Notes: generated from the sequence alone by a model not told the origin. Shown: positions 11,926 through 24,005, counted from the stretch's first letter. The stretch: 64,000 bases of DNA from Akebia trifoliata (GCA_017979445.1 CM030717.1:17161288-17225287); one strand, 5' to 3'. Translations and numbers: made by a program.

Positions 11926-12119
11926 TTCTGGTCCGTGTTTGAAGCACGGACTCAAGAAACATGTTCTGGTCCGTGTTTGAAGCATGGACTCAAGAAAATG
12001 GTAAAGTCCGTGTTTGAAGCACGGACCAGTGCAAAAAAAAAAAAAAAGTTTAGGTTCTGGTCCGTATTTGAAGCACGGACCAACAAAAAAATGGTAGGTC
12101 CGTACTTGAAAAACGGACC
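11926..12119. repeat. Five dyads of the TCCGTG-7 nt-CACGGA type
   Basis: Five copies of GTCCGTG, a 7-nt spacer (mostly TTTGAAG), then CACGGAC, spaced 30-60 bp apart. The best copy extends to a 10-bp stem (CTGGTCCGTG). The same dyad occurs upstream of the antisense genes in elements A and B. Confidence 0.85.
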
Positions 12120-12377
12120 CCCCCCCAAAAAAAAAATTTCTCATTTTGTTCCTTATGTTAGTCCTGACAACTTTCCTTCTCGGAGTTTTTTTTGTTTTGA
12201 GTTTTAAAGCTTGAAAATGACTAAACGAGTTACTTTACTCTAAAACTCAGGGCCTACCACTCAGAATCGATCCCGCTCAAAATGGATTTTGCTCAACGTG
12301 GCTCACTATCGATCTAAGTTATAATCAAACTCATCATCATCTCTTACTAAGTATCCATTTCAAAAAAAAAAAAAAAA

Positions 12378-12986
12378 CTGGGTCCGACCCAGATCCATGC
12401 CAACTGTGTCCACAACCCAGATCCAACCAAACCAGGTCCACGACCCAAATCCATGTCAAACTGGGTCCACGACCCAGATCCATTTCAAACTGGGTCCACA
12501 ACTCAGATTCATGTCAACTGGGTCCACAACCCAGATCCAACCAAACCGGGTCCACGACCCAAATCCATTTCAAACTGGGTCCACGAACCAGATCTATTTC
12601 AAACTGGGTCCATGACCCAGATCCATGTCAACTGGGTCCACGACCCAGATCCAATCAAACTGGGTCCACGACCCAGATCCATTTTAAATTGGGTCCACGA
12701 CCTAGATCCATGTCAACTGGGTCCACAACCCAGATCCAACCAAACCAGGTCCACGACCCAAATCCATGTCAAACTGGGTCCACGACCTAGATCCATCTCA
12801 AACTGGGTCCATGACCCAGATCCAATCAAACTGGGTCCACGACCCAGATCCAATCAAACTAGGTCCATGACCCAAATCCATTTCAACTAGGTCCGACCTA
12901 GATCCATTTCGTTTGGGTCCATGACCCAGACCCACCTCAATTGGGTCCACGACCCAGATCCACAACAAATCAGGTCCACGACCCAT
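12378..12986. repeat. Array of CTGGGTC-3 nt-GACCCAG dyads
   Basis: Roughly 18 copies of a 17-bp dyad (CTGGGTCCACGACCCAG and variants) at about 35-bp spacing, linked by ATCCAxxxxAAA. The open frames seen here are only by-products of the repeat. Confidence 0.9.
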
Positions 12987-13336
12987 ATCGAATCAAGTTC
13001 ATGATCCATCTATGATCTAACAAAGATAACAATTGATCAATCGACTCCAATGCATTCAACTTAAAAAAAAAAAAACAAAAAAAGATTTCAAAAAAGTACC
13101 AATTGTAGTCCTTGATCAAAGTCGATGCCTAGAAAGATCTTACCCTGTTGATATGAGAGGGATAGACTACGTCTATTCAGGGAACAAGGTGATTTAAGAG
13201 TGCCATTGTGCGCCGCCTCTTCCTTGGAGATCTGCCTGGTCGACGATGATTTCAGAGAACTGAATTGGAGGCTATTAAAAAAATATGGGTTATTCTAACT
13301 CGATTTATCTTAGAAATTACTTTTTTTCAAAATACC

Positions 13337-14100
13337 TTACCGACTCCGTGTCGATGCCAGCTCCGTGCTGATGTAATGTTCTTTCAAACTATTTTACCGA
13401 CTCTGTGTCGATGCCAACTCCGTGCTGATGCAATTTCTTTTCAAAAATGTTTTACCGACTCCGTGTCGATGCGAGCTCCGTGCTGATGTAATTTCTTTTC
13501 AAAATGTTCTACCGACTCCATGTCGATGTTAGCTCCGTGCTGATGCAATTTCTTTTCAAAAATGTTTTACCGACTCCGTGTCGATGCCAGCTCCGTGCTG
13601 ATGTAATTTCTTTTCAAATTGTTCTACCGACTCCGTGTCGATGCCAGCTCTGCGCTGATGTAATTTCTTTTCAAAATACTTTACCTGCCCCGTGTCGATG
13701 CCAGTTCCGTGCTGATGTAACTTCTTTTCAAACTATTTTACCGACTTCGTGTCGATGCCAGCTCTGTGCTGATGTAATTTCTTTTCAAAATGTCCTACCT
13801 ACTCCGTGACAATGCCAGCTCCATGCTGATGTAATTCCTTTTTGAAATGTTTTACCGAGTCCGTGTTGATGGCAGCTCCATGCTGATGTAACTTCTTTTT
13901 AAAATGTTTTACCGACTCCGTGTCGATGTCAGCTCCGTGCTGATGTAATTTCTTTTTCAAAACGCTTTACCGACTTCGTGTCGATGCCAGCTCCGTGCTG
14001 ATGAAATTTCTTTTTCAAAATGTTTTACTGACTCCATATTGATGCCAACTTCATACTGATGTAATTCTTTTCTTTCAAACGATCCAGCTCCGCGCTGACA
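13337..14100. repeat. Tandem array, 57-60 bp unit, about 13 copies
   Basis: Units contain TTACCGACTCCGTGTCGATG, CCAGCTCCGTGCTGATG and TAATTTCTTTTCAAA in fixed order. Copies toward the right end are more diverged. Each unit has two related CTCCGTG(T/C)(T)GATG half-units. Confidence 0.9.
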
Positions 14101-14205
14101 AAGCACATTTTTAAGTTCACCTAATCAAATTTCTCTTTTGAGTACCATCCCTAATAATTACCGGACTTAATAAAACATCATGCATTTTCATTTTTTTTAA
14201 GTAAG

Positions 14206-16465
14206 ATGGTAATGCTTGGTCTTCTGTACCCACAGGTGGCCAAACGAAAGAAGTACAAAAATCCTGAGAAGCCTCCGTATTTCCTTCGATCTTCATCAAG
14301 AATGAGTAACCCAGAAGACCCACAACCTACCATGAATGAACTAGCTGAGGCTAATGCGATGATAGCGAAGTTGTTAGAAACAACGAAAAGGCAGGAACAA
14401 ATCTTGACGGCTGTTTTAAGTAACACTAATTTTCTGCAAGCGCAGGCAGCTCAACACCAAGCATCTGGGTCAAACCCTGAACTCCCTGAACAAACACGAC
14501 CAGATCAACAGGCCACCCCACCTCTTGTTGTACCAGTATACCAGGGCCCTCCACTCTACATCTCATATAATCAACCACCTCCAGTGGTGATCCCAGATGA
14601 TGAGTATAACTTCAGTGTTCCCAAAGCCAAAAGTTCTACCGATGACAAAATGGCCCAACAAATCGAGTCTCTACAAGAAGAAATGAGACGAATGAAGGGT
14701 ACAAATACTTTAGGAAGGACAAGATTTAAGGACCTTTGCTTTTACCCTAACACACAGCTGTCGGCTAAGTTCAAGTGTCCGGAATTTGAAAAGTATAACG
14801 GGGTTGGGTGTCCTTTGTCGCACCTAAAATTGTATTGTGGATCGATGTGCCAATATGGCGAGGACGACAGATTGCTAGTACAATTATTTCAGAGAAGTTT
14901 AACAGGACCGGCACTCAAATGGTTCTCGGGGTTGGACCATTTACTTATCAAGAACTGGCAGGACTTGGCTGAAATATTCTGGCACAACTACAGGTTTAAT
15001 ACGGATGTTAGTTTGGATAGAAATGACATGGCACGAATGACGAGGAAACACAAAGAAATAGTGAAAGAGTATGCCCAGAGGTGGCAAGAATCAGCTTCCC
15101 AAGTACGGCCAGCCATGACAGAACAAGAGATGAATACCAAGTTTATCTCTATATTGGGGCATTCATTTTATACCCATCTGGTAGGGCATACCACGGGTAC
15201 TTTCTCCAATTTGGTTCAAGTGGCAGATCAGGTCGAGGACGGGATCCGAAAGTCTAATATTTGATTTCATAGCCTTAAGCGCAGCAGCAGGTACATCGGC
15301 AGTAAAGAAACCAGTGCCGTTAGTCAAGAAAAGAGATGAGCCTCAAGTCAACAATATACAACCCAGCCAACCTCTCTTCATTCAAGCACCAGTTCAAAGG
15401 CCACAGGCATCACAAGTCCCTTGGACGCCAGTACCTCGAGTCGCCTGGGTCTTGGCACCGTAAAATCCCTTCTGGATGATTCCTCCACAAGCCATGCCAG
15501 CAGCACAGCCAGCACAACAGTATGGGCAGAATCAACAAGCAAGACCGAACAGGATTAATAGAGTGTTCACCAGGTTACCGATGACGTTGTCAGAACTACT
15601 TCCCACATTACTACAAGGAGAGTATCTTACTAAGAGACCACCAAACCCAGAAGCTTCTAAAGGGCCAGGGTACAATCCCAACCTCTTCTGTGAGTTTCAT
15701 ATGGGTGCACTAGGACACTCCACTGATCAATGTTGGCAGCTCAAGCACCAAGTGCAGAATCTGATTGATAAAAAAACCATCATATTGGACGGTCCAGCAA
15801 GCCAAGCTCCACAACAAAATATCAATCAGAACCTTCTACCTACCCATAACAGAGGAGGAAATGGACCTACAGTGAACATGGTTATGAGAGAGGAATACGA
15901 TTTCAATCCGTCTATCTTGGTAGCACCTATCAGGTCCAAAATCAGGGTCCATTTAACTCAGGGATCAGAAGCACCAACAGTCAACATAGTCAACCATTAT
16001 ATAACAAACTCATCCCAAAATTCACTACCACCACTCAGATTGGCCAACCTCACCATCCATCCCACTCATCAAAATGCTACTATCCGACCGCCTCTAGTTA
16101 TACCTTATGGATCACCAAACCATCAAAGCTCAGCCCGACCTCCTCTTGTTATCCCCTACACACTACCAAATGCTCAAGGATCAACACGACCCCCTCTCCA
16201 TATACCATACACTGCATCTTCACGTCCACCGCTTATCATCCCATACACTCCATCAACTCCCCCTGCTACCATCACATCCAAATCATCACCACCACCCCTC
16301 ATTCTCAATGTAAAACCTGATCCACCTCCTATGACCATACACTCACCCAAACCATTCCCCTATAACTCCGACCAAGCAGTTCCTTGGAGCTATGAGACCA
16401 CCATCACCACAACCTCCGGGGTTGAGACCAGAAGAAAGCAATGGTGGCCGATATCGATCATATGA
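14206..16465 (+). pseudogene. Tat-type gag (element C)
   Basis: Gag packages the element RNA into virus-like particles in the cytoplasm. Reading from 14206 (a second ATG at 14302 is equally possible), there is a Gln-rich N-terminus with a coiled-coil-like segment, then the retrotransposon gag core at about 14730-15250, including LTGPALKWFSGL and VKEYAQRWQESASQV. The frame shifts near 15258 and has a stop at 15461-15463. The C-terminal part at 15476-16440 carries the CHHC knuckle CEFHMGALGHSTDQCWQLKH (about 15690-15750), typical of Tat gag, then a Pro-rich region. A further shift at about 16435 joins it to protease. The gene is non-functional as read. The same C-terminal part is present in element A at 57188-58208. 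Confidence 0.9.
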
Positions 16466-18036
16466 CAAGGGCAGGGAGATGTAAAAAAATATCAGCAAAG
16501 GGGGTAAGCATCAGGGAAAAGACTAAAGAAATGACAAAAGGGATGACAGATGAAGAGAAGAGAAAGATAAAAGGAAAGAGCAAAATGAGCGAGAGTGACC
16601 AGAAAAAAGATGAGGTAAAAGCGAATAATAAAGAAGCTGAGGTTAAAGTAACGGACAAGGAAGCTGCAGACTTCATAAAGCTTATTCGCAAGAGTGAGCA
16701 TAATATTGTAGATCAGCTAAACAAACAGCCAGCTCAAATCAGTATCTTGGGACTGATGCAAAAGTTAGAGGAACACCAAGAGGCATTGCTAAGAGTTCTA
16801 GGGAAATCACATGTACCTGCAACTACCTCACCGGCACAGTTGGAGCAAACGATTGGCCAGATCATGGCCCCCAATCCTATTATTTTCACAGAGAATGAAT
16901 TTATGCCGGAAGGAACGGGACACATTGAGCCACTAAACATTATGGTCATATGCAAGGGCATGATGGTTGTCCGAGTACTGATTGACAATGGCTCAGCACT
17001 TAATGTCTGTCCGCTTGAAACCTTCAAAAAATTCAACGCTGATTGGTCACACGTTAAACCTAATAACAAGGTCGTTCGAGGTTTTGATAACTCGAGAAGG
17101 GATTCTTTAGGAGAGGTGGATCTACCTATCACGATAGGCCCATGTACATTCGAAGTAACGTTTGAAGTCATGGAAATACCGACGACCTTCAACTTACTAC
17201 TAGGTTGACCATGGATCCATATTGCTGGGGCTGTACCTTCTTCTCTACACCAAAGAGTCAAATTCATTATGGGACAGAAGATGATATCCGTCTTGGTAGA
17301 GAACTTAATCCCGGCTGGCAGAGCTCCGGACGTGCTATTTATCGATATAGAGATGATGAAGGACAAAGCACTCTATCACTCCTATCAATTCGTCGCTGTC
17401 AATCATATTGAAAAGGGGTAGGAGAAGGTAAAAGCAAAGCTATCGAGAACAAATCTAATGATTGGTCGGGTTATGAAAAGGGCAGGTTATCGACCCAAAC
17501 AAGGGTTGGGACCAGGAGGAAAAGGGAAAACTACATCAGTCGAAGCAAAAAAGCATACTCCTTATTTTGATTTCGGGTTCAGGCCCACAAAAAGGGATAT
17601 TGTAGAAATGAATGAAAAGAAAAAAAACCTTCGACTAGCGAGAAGGCAAAACCGTGAGTCGAATGTTTGGAATTTGGGTAGAGTTCCGCATATCAGCATT
17701 AGCTTCCCGAAATCTCATACTAGACTCGACAGTTTATCGGAACCACTACCAGCAAAAAGGCCAAAAAAGGTAAACTTCAAGCCCGTGCATGTACAAGAAG
17801 ATTCAGTTGTTGAGTCCCAACCATCCTTCGTAGAAGGCATTGATGTTCTATCGATGATTGAACTACTGCGTAACTATCAAGACATCTTCGCCTGGGCCTA
17901 CAAAGATATGCCTAGTTTGGACACGGATCTTGTTGTTCATAAGCTGCCGATCGCTCCTAGGAGCAAGCCGATCAAGCAAAAGTTAAGAAGACTGAAGCCA
18001 GAATGGACACTCAAAGTCAAAGATGAAGTGATGAAA
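16441..18036 (+). pseudogene. Protease, G-patch and start of reverse transcriptase (element C)
   Basis: In order: a Lys/Glu-rich segment; ADFIKLIRKSEHNIVDQLNK; a retropepsin-type aspartic protease with VLIDNGSALNVCPL (active Asp near 16983); the LL(L)G end with a stop at 17206-17208; a second stop near 17419; a G-patch motif, GYRPKQGLGPGGKGK, at about 17490-17530; then directly LLRNYQDIFAW and RSKPIKQKLRRLKPEW, the entry to the RT domain. Compared with element A, about 860 bp between the G-patch tail and RT are missing, and the join stays in frame. The element stops at about 18036, where an inverted Tekay LTR piece begins. The rest of RT, RNase H and integrase are absent. Confidence 0.88.
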
Positions 18037-19090
18037 TTAAGGGTTCCTTACATCTTTATGCGAAAGAATTGAAGTACGTGCACGAAAATCGAGACGATTG
18101 GCATTGAAATCAAGATGGACCGAACTTCAAGACTGTTGATTTTTTAATCTGGCACAGTGGTTTCGAAGATCTCAATACTGTCGTCATTCCTCCCTTCTAC
18201 GGCGGAGGACGGTTTGACCCCGAAACAGATGAAATCCAAGGTCGAATTTATAAAATTCCATTTATATACGGCTGGTTTTTGATGATACGAGACGAAAGAG
18301 AAGAGGAAATGAGAAAAAGTTGAGTGTGTTTTATAGATGTTGAGGCTGTGGACTTTTTTCCCTTTTGCGGCAGAAGTCAACGACTGCCCATTTGCGACAA
18401 ATCTGAGTTTGAAAGTCGGAGAAAAAACCATTTTTTTTATTAAAATGTTCGGTTGCTTTTTGGACGAAATTAGATGATGAATATTATTTTGAATTAATTT
18501 TTTTTATATAAGTACAAGACGAAATTGGTATTTTACCTATTGTTTTGTTAGACGATAACTTGACAGTCCGGACTCCAAAAGTAACGAGTGAATACTCTAT
18601 TTTGTATAATTTTTTGTTCTGGATCTAATGGTGTAGTCAATTTCTACAAATTATGTCTCTAACAAAAATATACATTTTTGGCCCGATGGGACCCTAAGAT
18701 TGATGTCATTTTCATTTTTGACGATAATTCGACTTTTTAGACTCCGAAAATGACAAGTAAATAGTCAATTTTTTATAATTTTTTGTTACGAATCTAATGG
18801 TATGATCGAATTTTAAAAATTCTTTCTCTAGTAAGAAGTCATTATTTTATCCTGATCTGATTCGGTAATCAAGGATTTTACAACTTTTCTATTCAGATTC
18901 ACATTTGTGCGTGCTTACAGGCTAAAGTATGTATTTTGATCATTTTGAATCCAATGGTAAGGTCAGATTTCATTAAAAATGATCAAAAAAAGATCCTAAA
19001 ATTTTATCTTAAGTCCCACTTTCAGGATTTTCTCAAAAGTCTACTATTTATTTTTTTGCGAGATACGAATAGAAAACTCGAGGTTTTACA
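18037..19090 (-). mobile_element. 5' end of a Tekay-type LTR (minus strand), truncated
   Basis: On the minus strand it starts at 19090 with CTGTAAAACCTCGAG and runs about 1.05 kb in parallel with the start of the LTRs at 29586 and 35285 and of the solo LTR ending at 24305. It breaks off at about 18037 at the join with the RT fragment of element C. The other two thirds of the LTR are missing. No target duplication can be assigned. Confidence 0.85.
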
Positions 19091-19516
19091 GTAGATAACT
19101 CTTCTGTCAAACCTTGACTGAGATTCTTCATGTACAAATTGGCATATTTAGCATTAAGACCAGGTGAAACCTGATCGCTTTTTTTCTCAAATTTACCAAC
19201 ATATCTATTCCACAAAAAGAAAACAATTTCAAAAACAATACATATGGAAGTGAATTGAAGTTAACATGTCATAAAACTTCATATTATCAATCAAATTATT
19301 TAGATTATGCAAAAGACAAAAAAAATCAAGATTATATTCCAAATCCAAACGTAAAAAACAAGGCACATAAATCAGAATCTTATGTTTAAGCAAGATATAC
19401 GTGCCTTCACGAACATATTTTTCCTTAAAATCATCTACAAAAGAGGCAAAAAATTTAGTAAGACACAATAGCATTTAAAGAAAAGAAAATCTGTAAAAGG
19501 GGGTTCTATAATTAGA
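19091..19516. other. Unrecognised AT-rich sequence
   Basis: Single short open frame on the minus strand (19229-19474) without recognisable domain. It is the left flank of the solo LTR and continues, across that LTR, into 24311 onward. Confidence 0.5.
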
Positions 19517-19521
19517 TGTTC
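19517..19521. repeat. Target-site duplication, left copy (TGTTC)
   Basis: TGTTC directly precedes the LTR terminus TGTGGCG and is repeated at 24306-24310. Confidence 0.88.
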
Positions 19522-20809
19522 TGTGGCGTCCCGCCAAATACTAACATAAAACCCCATGTCTAATCTCGATCCACTAGGTGGCGCCTCAAAATTTTGGTAT
19601 GGTCTCCTCTGTTTATGTTAGCACTCGTTCAACCTGCACCTGATAAACAACATACATTATCTTGCATATATACATACAAAATATAATACTAGCAGAAGTC
19701 TATATACATCTAATAACGTACGATTGATTAGAGTACGGAAGGATAATCAAAATACAGGAATATACAAACATTCTTCATTCTAATAAAAATCCTAACGCTT
19801 AATATAAGACCCATAATACTACTTTAATGAACTAACACTACTAGGGAGTATAGTCCCAATACTCACCAGGTAACAGACTCTGGTTGTCTATCTGACCTAT
19901 TAGATAGTCTTCACTCATTTTCTACATCTGCCTCGCCAAGCTCCGGATCTAAAATTAAAAAATGGAGAAGGAAAGGGTGAGTAACAATGGTTACCTAGTA
20001 GGGAAGCAAACAATTTCTGTCAATATCCTCTCCTAACATGAACGAATAAGCATACTGAATCATTTTAAAATATGCAAAATTTTACAGAAGAAATTACAAT
20101 TAACTGGTAGATATAGTCAAGGATGAGCAACTAAACATTTTAAAACTCACATTACATCAATCAACAGTACCCACTATAGCATTTTCTTTTTATACACATC
20201 TAATTGATTAAATGGAAACCTTAAACATGCATTTCTTTTTATATATCAAAATAAGGCATCGAATACATAATACACAATGGTAGAGTAGTGGAATTAGATG
20301 TTGAGATTCACGACTGGATAGCTCCCAGTCGGGACATGATGTTTCATAATAAAATATTAGTTCCTGATTTTGTGGCTGGTTGCTATTTACCACACTTGCG
20401 GGACCATTTATCTAGTTCAAGCTGACCGTTTGACGTGACCGTAAGCAATGGGTCTCTTTTTGATGTGTCAAAACGTTTGACTACTATAAATTGTTAGTGA
20501 TCACTAACTAATCATCTTCGTCTATGCCTATCAAGCGTTCATGTGATTCCCAAATATACAAACTATTCGTATACGACCACCTTTACATTACAAGTTCACT
20601 GATAAAGATAGAGAGAAATAAATCTGGATTTTAGTTATAACTCCATTCTCATACTCGGTCCATACCACATATGAGCTTGGTGGTCCATACCGTACATCCC
20701 AAGATAGTACATCACTCCGAATGATATGACGTACTATCCCTTCAAGCATTCACAGACTCTTTAACAACTCACAAAATAACTACATCTATATATATATACA
20801 TATATATAT

Positions 20810-21176
20810 GGGTCCCTATCCGTGGCCAACAGTTTGGCAAACACTTTTTCAAAACATGGGTTAGAGGTCTTGGAATGGGCTGATTTTTGGTGAGGATGAT
20901 CTCTACGGTAAGGAGATCATCCTCACCAAAAATCAGCTCATTCCAAAACTTATAGCCCCATTTTACAAGTTGAAAAATCGTGAACCGTCCATTTTTTGTA
21001 AACCATTTTTGATGAGATTAGAAGTTTTGGAATGGGCTGATTTTTGGTGATGATGATCTCCTCACCATAGAGATCATCCTCACCAAAAATTAGCCCATTC
21101 CAAGACCTCTAACCCATGTTTTGAAAAATGTGTTTGCCAAAATGTTTGCCAAACTGGTTGCCATTGAACGCTACTC
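20810..21176. mobile_element. Foldback-type MITE 1 in a TA microsatellite
   Basis: About 367 bp bounded on both sides by (TA)n. The left arm (GGGTCCCTATCC..., TTTGGCAAACACTTTTTCAAA) is the inverted complement of the right arm over about 150 bp. Each arm itself contains a palindrome around GGAATGGGCTGATTTTTGG. No coding capacity. Confidence 0.85.
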
Positions 21177-21189
21177 TATATATATATAT

Positions 21190-21540
21190 GGGTCAGGTTC
21201 AAACGACAACCATTTCAACACACATATAGACAATGTGTTTTGTCTTATATGGGCAAAAATGTTTGGAATGGGCTGATTTTTTGTGAGGATGATCTCTGTG
21301 GTGAGGAGATCATCCTTGCCAAAAATCAGCTCATTATGAAACTTCTAGACCGTCCAATTTTTGTAAATCAATTTTGATGGGGTTACAAGTTTTGGAATGG
21401 GATGATTTTTTGCCAGGATGATCCCCTTATCACAGAGATCATCCTCACAAAAAATCAGCCCATTCCAAACATTTTTGTCCATATAAGACAAACACGTTGT
21501 CTATATGTGTGTCGCAATGTGTGTTGCAGGAACCCGACTC
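21190..21540. mobile_element. Foldback-type MITE 2 in the same TA microsatellite
   Basis: About 351 bp, separated from MITE 1 by a short (TA)n run and followed by (TA)n. It has the same core (GGAATGGGCTGATTTTTTG, GAGGATGATCTC) but different outer arms (GGGTCAGGTTC..., ACACATATAGACAA). So it is a sister family that targeted the same tract. Confidence 0.85.
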
Positions 21541-22501
21541 TATATATATATATATATTATTTTTATTTAAAAATAAAAGAGAAATTAACAATACAAGGTT
21601 GAGAATAGATATCCAGTTTCCTACTATGTAACTGTGGCCACTCGACCTAAAATAAATAATGGAACGAAAAAGTAAACAACGCTTCGCGCTAAAAAAAAGT
21701 AAATAAACATGCAACTAGTAACATTATCACTGGATATCCGTTCACCAACCTACACACAATACAATAATGTAAAATGCAGACATCATCTCTCAGGTGTGAC
21801 TCAGACATTTTACAGTTTCATACCCTTTTTCCCTTTTTTCGATTTTTATGATTTTCAATCTTTCAAATAAAATATCCACTTTCTGATATTTATCAACTCA
21901 ATATGATTTCATTGAATGTTAAATCATTTTTTTAATTATGAAATTCATTTTTATCAATAACATTGAAAAAATACAAAACTTAGATCAAAACGAAGTCCGA
22001 GCGGTGCACAGTACTCAATTGACGAAAATAACCTGGTAAAATATCCTACCCACGTATAATTTGTTATAAAATATAATTAAACATATCAAATATACAAGTT
22101 CTGGCATGAATTTGAAATAACCAATTGAATTTTATATTTTTGGAAACACATCATAAATTTTTAATAAAATCCTAAATGCAATTTTCACAATCTACGATTA
22201 CTAATAGAAATTGAAAGTTTCTTACCATCTTTGTGCGAAAGAATTGAAGCGCATGCGTAGAAATCGAGACGATCAACACAAAAATTGAGTTGGATAAAAC
22301 TTTAAGGTAACTTATTTTTGAGTTTGACCCGGTGGTTTCGAAGATCTCGATGCCATCGTCCTTTCTCCCTTTTGCGACGGATGACGGTTTGACCTCGAAA
22401 CACATGAAAATTGAGATCGAAGTTACGAAATCCCCATATATATATACGACTGATTTTTGACGATATGGGGTGAAAAAGATGAGAAAACAGAAGGAACTTA
22501 A

Positions 22502-23205
22502 GGGTATGTTTGATTGCATGGAAAGTCACTTTCCATGAAATTTGAAATTCATGGAAAATTAGTTGTGGAAAATAGGTAGGGTTGGAAAATCAAATTCCAT
22601 TGTTTGATTTCACTTGGATAAAATCATGCAAAAATATGAGAAAAAAGAAGAAGAGGAGAAGGAAGAAGAAGATGAGAGGAGGGGGAGAGGAAGAAGAAGA
22701 TGACGAGGAAGAGGGAGGGGGGAGGATGTGGCGATGAAGGTGGCGGCGGCGACGACAGGAATGGTGGCGACGATGACGACGACGGTGGTGGCTTCGATGA
22801 CGGCGACGGAGGTAAGTGAGGAAGATGGGGGAAGAACATGGTGGTGGTGATGGCGGAGGAGGTGAGGGATGGAGAAGAAGGAGAAAAAAAAAAGAAGAAG
22901 AGAGAAAAGGTGGTCGGAGACGGAACCGATGGCGACGGCGATGGTGACGACGAGGTTAGTGTAATAGTGGTGGTGGTGGTGGTGGTGGTAGTGGTGGTGG
23001 TAGGGAATAATTGAGGATGGAAAATATGGGTGGATTTGATTTTCCCACCCATATGGGTGGAAAGTGAAATCCATGATTTAGTGGACTTTTTGAATAGGGT
23101 GGAAAATGAATTTCCATTTCCATGTGCAATCAAACACTTGAAAAATATCATTTTCCATGGAAATTGATTTTCCACCCTATTTTCCATGTGCAATCACACA
23201 TATCC
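22502..23205. mobile_element. Tourist-like (PIF/Harbinger-type) MITE
   Basis: 704 bp with terminal inverted repeats (GGGTATGTTTGATTGC and the complement of GCAATCACACATATCC) flanked by TAA on both sides, the usual three-base target of this superfamily. The uninterrupted LTR copies at 30340-30360 and 35285-38271 read through the empty site. The interior is unusually G-rich (GAAGAAGAGG, GGTGGTGGTGG, GACGACG), which creates spurious His- or Ser-rich open frames. Confidence 0.87.
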
Positions 23206-23350
23206 TAAGTGAATTTTGTAAAGAACGAGGTTGCGGACATTTCTCCCTTCTGCATCAACCGTTAAAGACGGATAGTTCGCGACGAATCGGAGTTTGAAAA
23301 TTGGGAAGAAAACTAATTTTTTTAAAACTTGTTGGCTAGTTTTTGGACAA

Positions 23351-24005
23351 CTTTGAAAGATGAATAGTGAAAAAAAATTTAAAATTTATTTATATAAATT
23401 TTTGGGACGAAATTAGTATTTTACCTATTATTTTGTTTGACGATAACTTGATTGTGCGGACCAAAAGTAACAAATGAATACTCTATTTCGTCTAATTTTT
23501 CGTTTTAGATTTAATGGTGTGGTCAATTTTTACAAATTCTATTTCTAACAAAAATTTACATTTTTGGCCCAATGAGACCCTAAAATTGACGTCGTTTTCA
23601 TTTTTTACGATAATTCGACTTTTTGATCTCCAGAAATGACAAGTAAATAGTTAATGTTTAATAATTTTTCGTTAAGAATTTGAAAGATGAATAGTATTTT
23701 TATAATAAGAAAATTATTTATATAAATGTGGGACGAAATCAGTATTTTTCTATTGTTTCGTTCGACGATAACTTGACCTTCTAGATTCCAAAAGGGACGA
23801 ATGACTACTCCATTTTGTCTAAGTTTTTATTCTGGATCTAATGGTAGGGTCAAATTCTATAAATTATGACTTTAGAAAAAATTTACTTTTTTGGCCCAAA
23901 ATGGGACCTTAAAATTGACTTCGTTTTCGTTTTTTACGATAATTCAACTTTTTGGACTCCAAAAATGACAAGTAAATTGTCTATTTTTCAAGTTTTTGTT
24001 ACGAA
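23351..24005 (-). repeat. Tandem duplication (~328 bp) within the LTR
   Basis: Units starting near 23351 and 23679 share GAAAGATGAATAGT, TTTATATAAAT, GGGACGAAAT(T/C)AGTATTTT and GACGATAACTTGA. The other LTR copies have a single unit. Confidence 0.8.

Larger units (their letters stand above)
11110..14205 (+). other. Long untranslated leader of element C
   Basis: A stretch of about 3.1 kb between the primer site and gag with no convincing coding sequence. It holds three separate repeat arrays (11926-12119, 12378-12986, 13337-14100) divided by A-rich runs. The rest is unique to this copy within the window. Confidence 0.75.

Noticed and set aside
12378..12986. CRISPR-like regular repeats
   Set aside because: Spacers are themselves repetitive, the repeat is a 17-bp dyad at 35 bp spacing, and the context is a plant retrotransposon leader.
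13265..13809. Repeat-containing protein frames (RCQLRADV type)
   Set aside because: The ~59-bp unit is not a multiple of three, so frames change between units; no start context and no relatives.
17850..17870. Spliced-RNA origin for the short linker in element C
   Set aside because: The missing segment does not start with GT or end in AG at the join; a plain deletion is simpler.
17458..18072. Host G-patch gene
   Set aside because: The G-patch lies in the same place between protease and RT in three Tat copies, so it belongs to the retrotransposon.
22610..23193. Long minus-strand frames rich in His, Ser, Thr and Pro
   Set aside because: They arise from GGT/GAA microsatellite-like sequence inside a MITE; no domain and no conservation.
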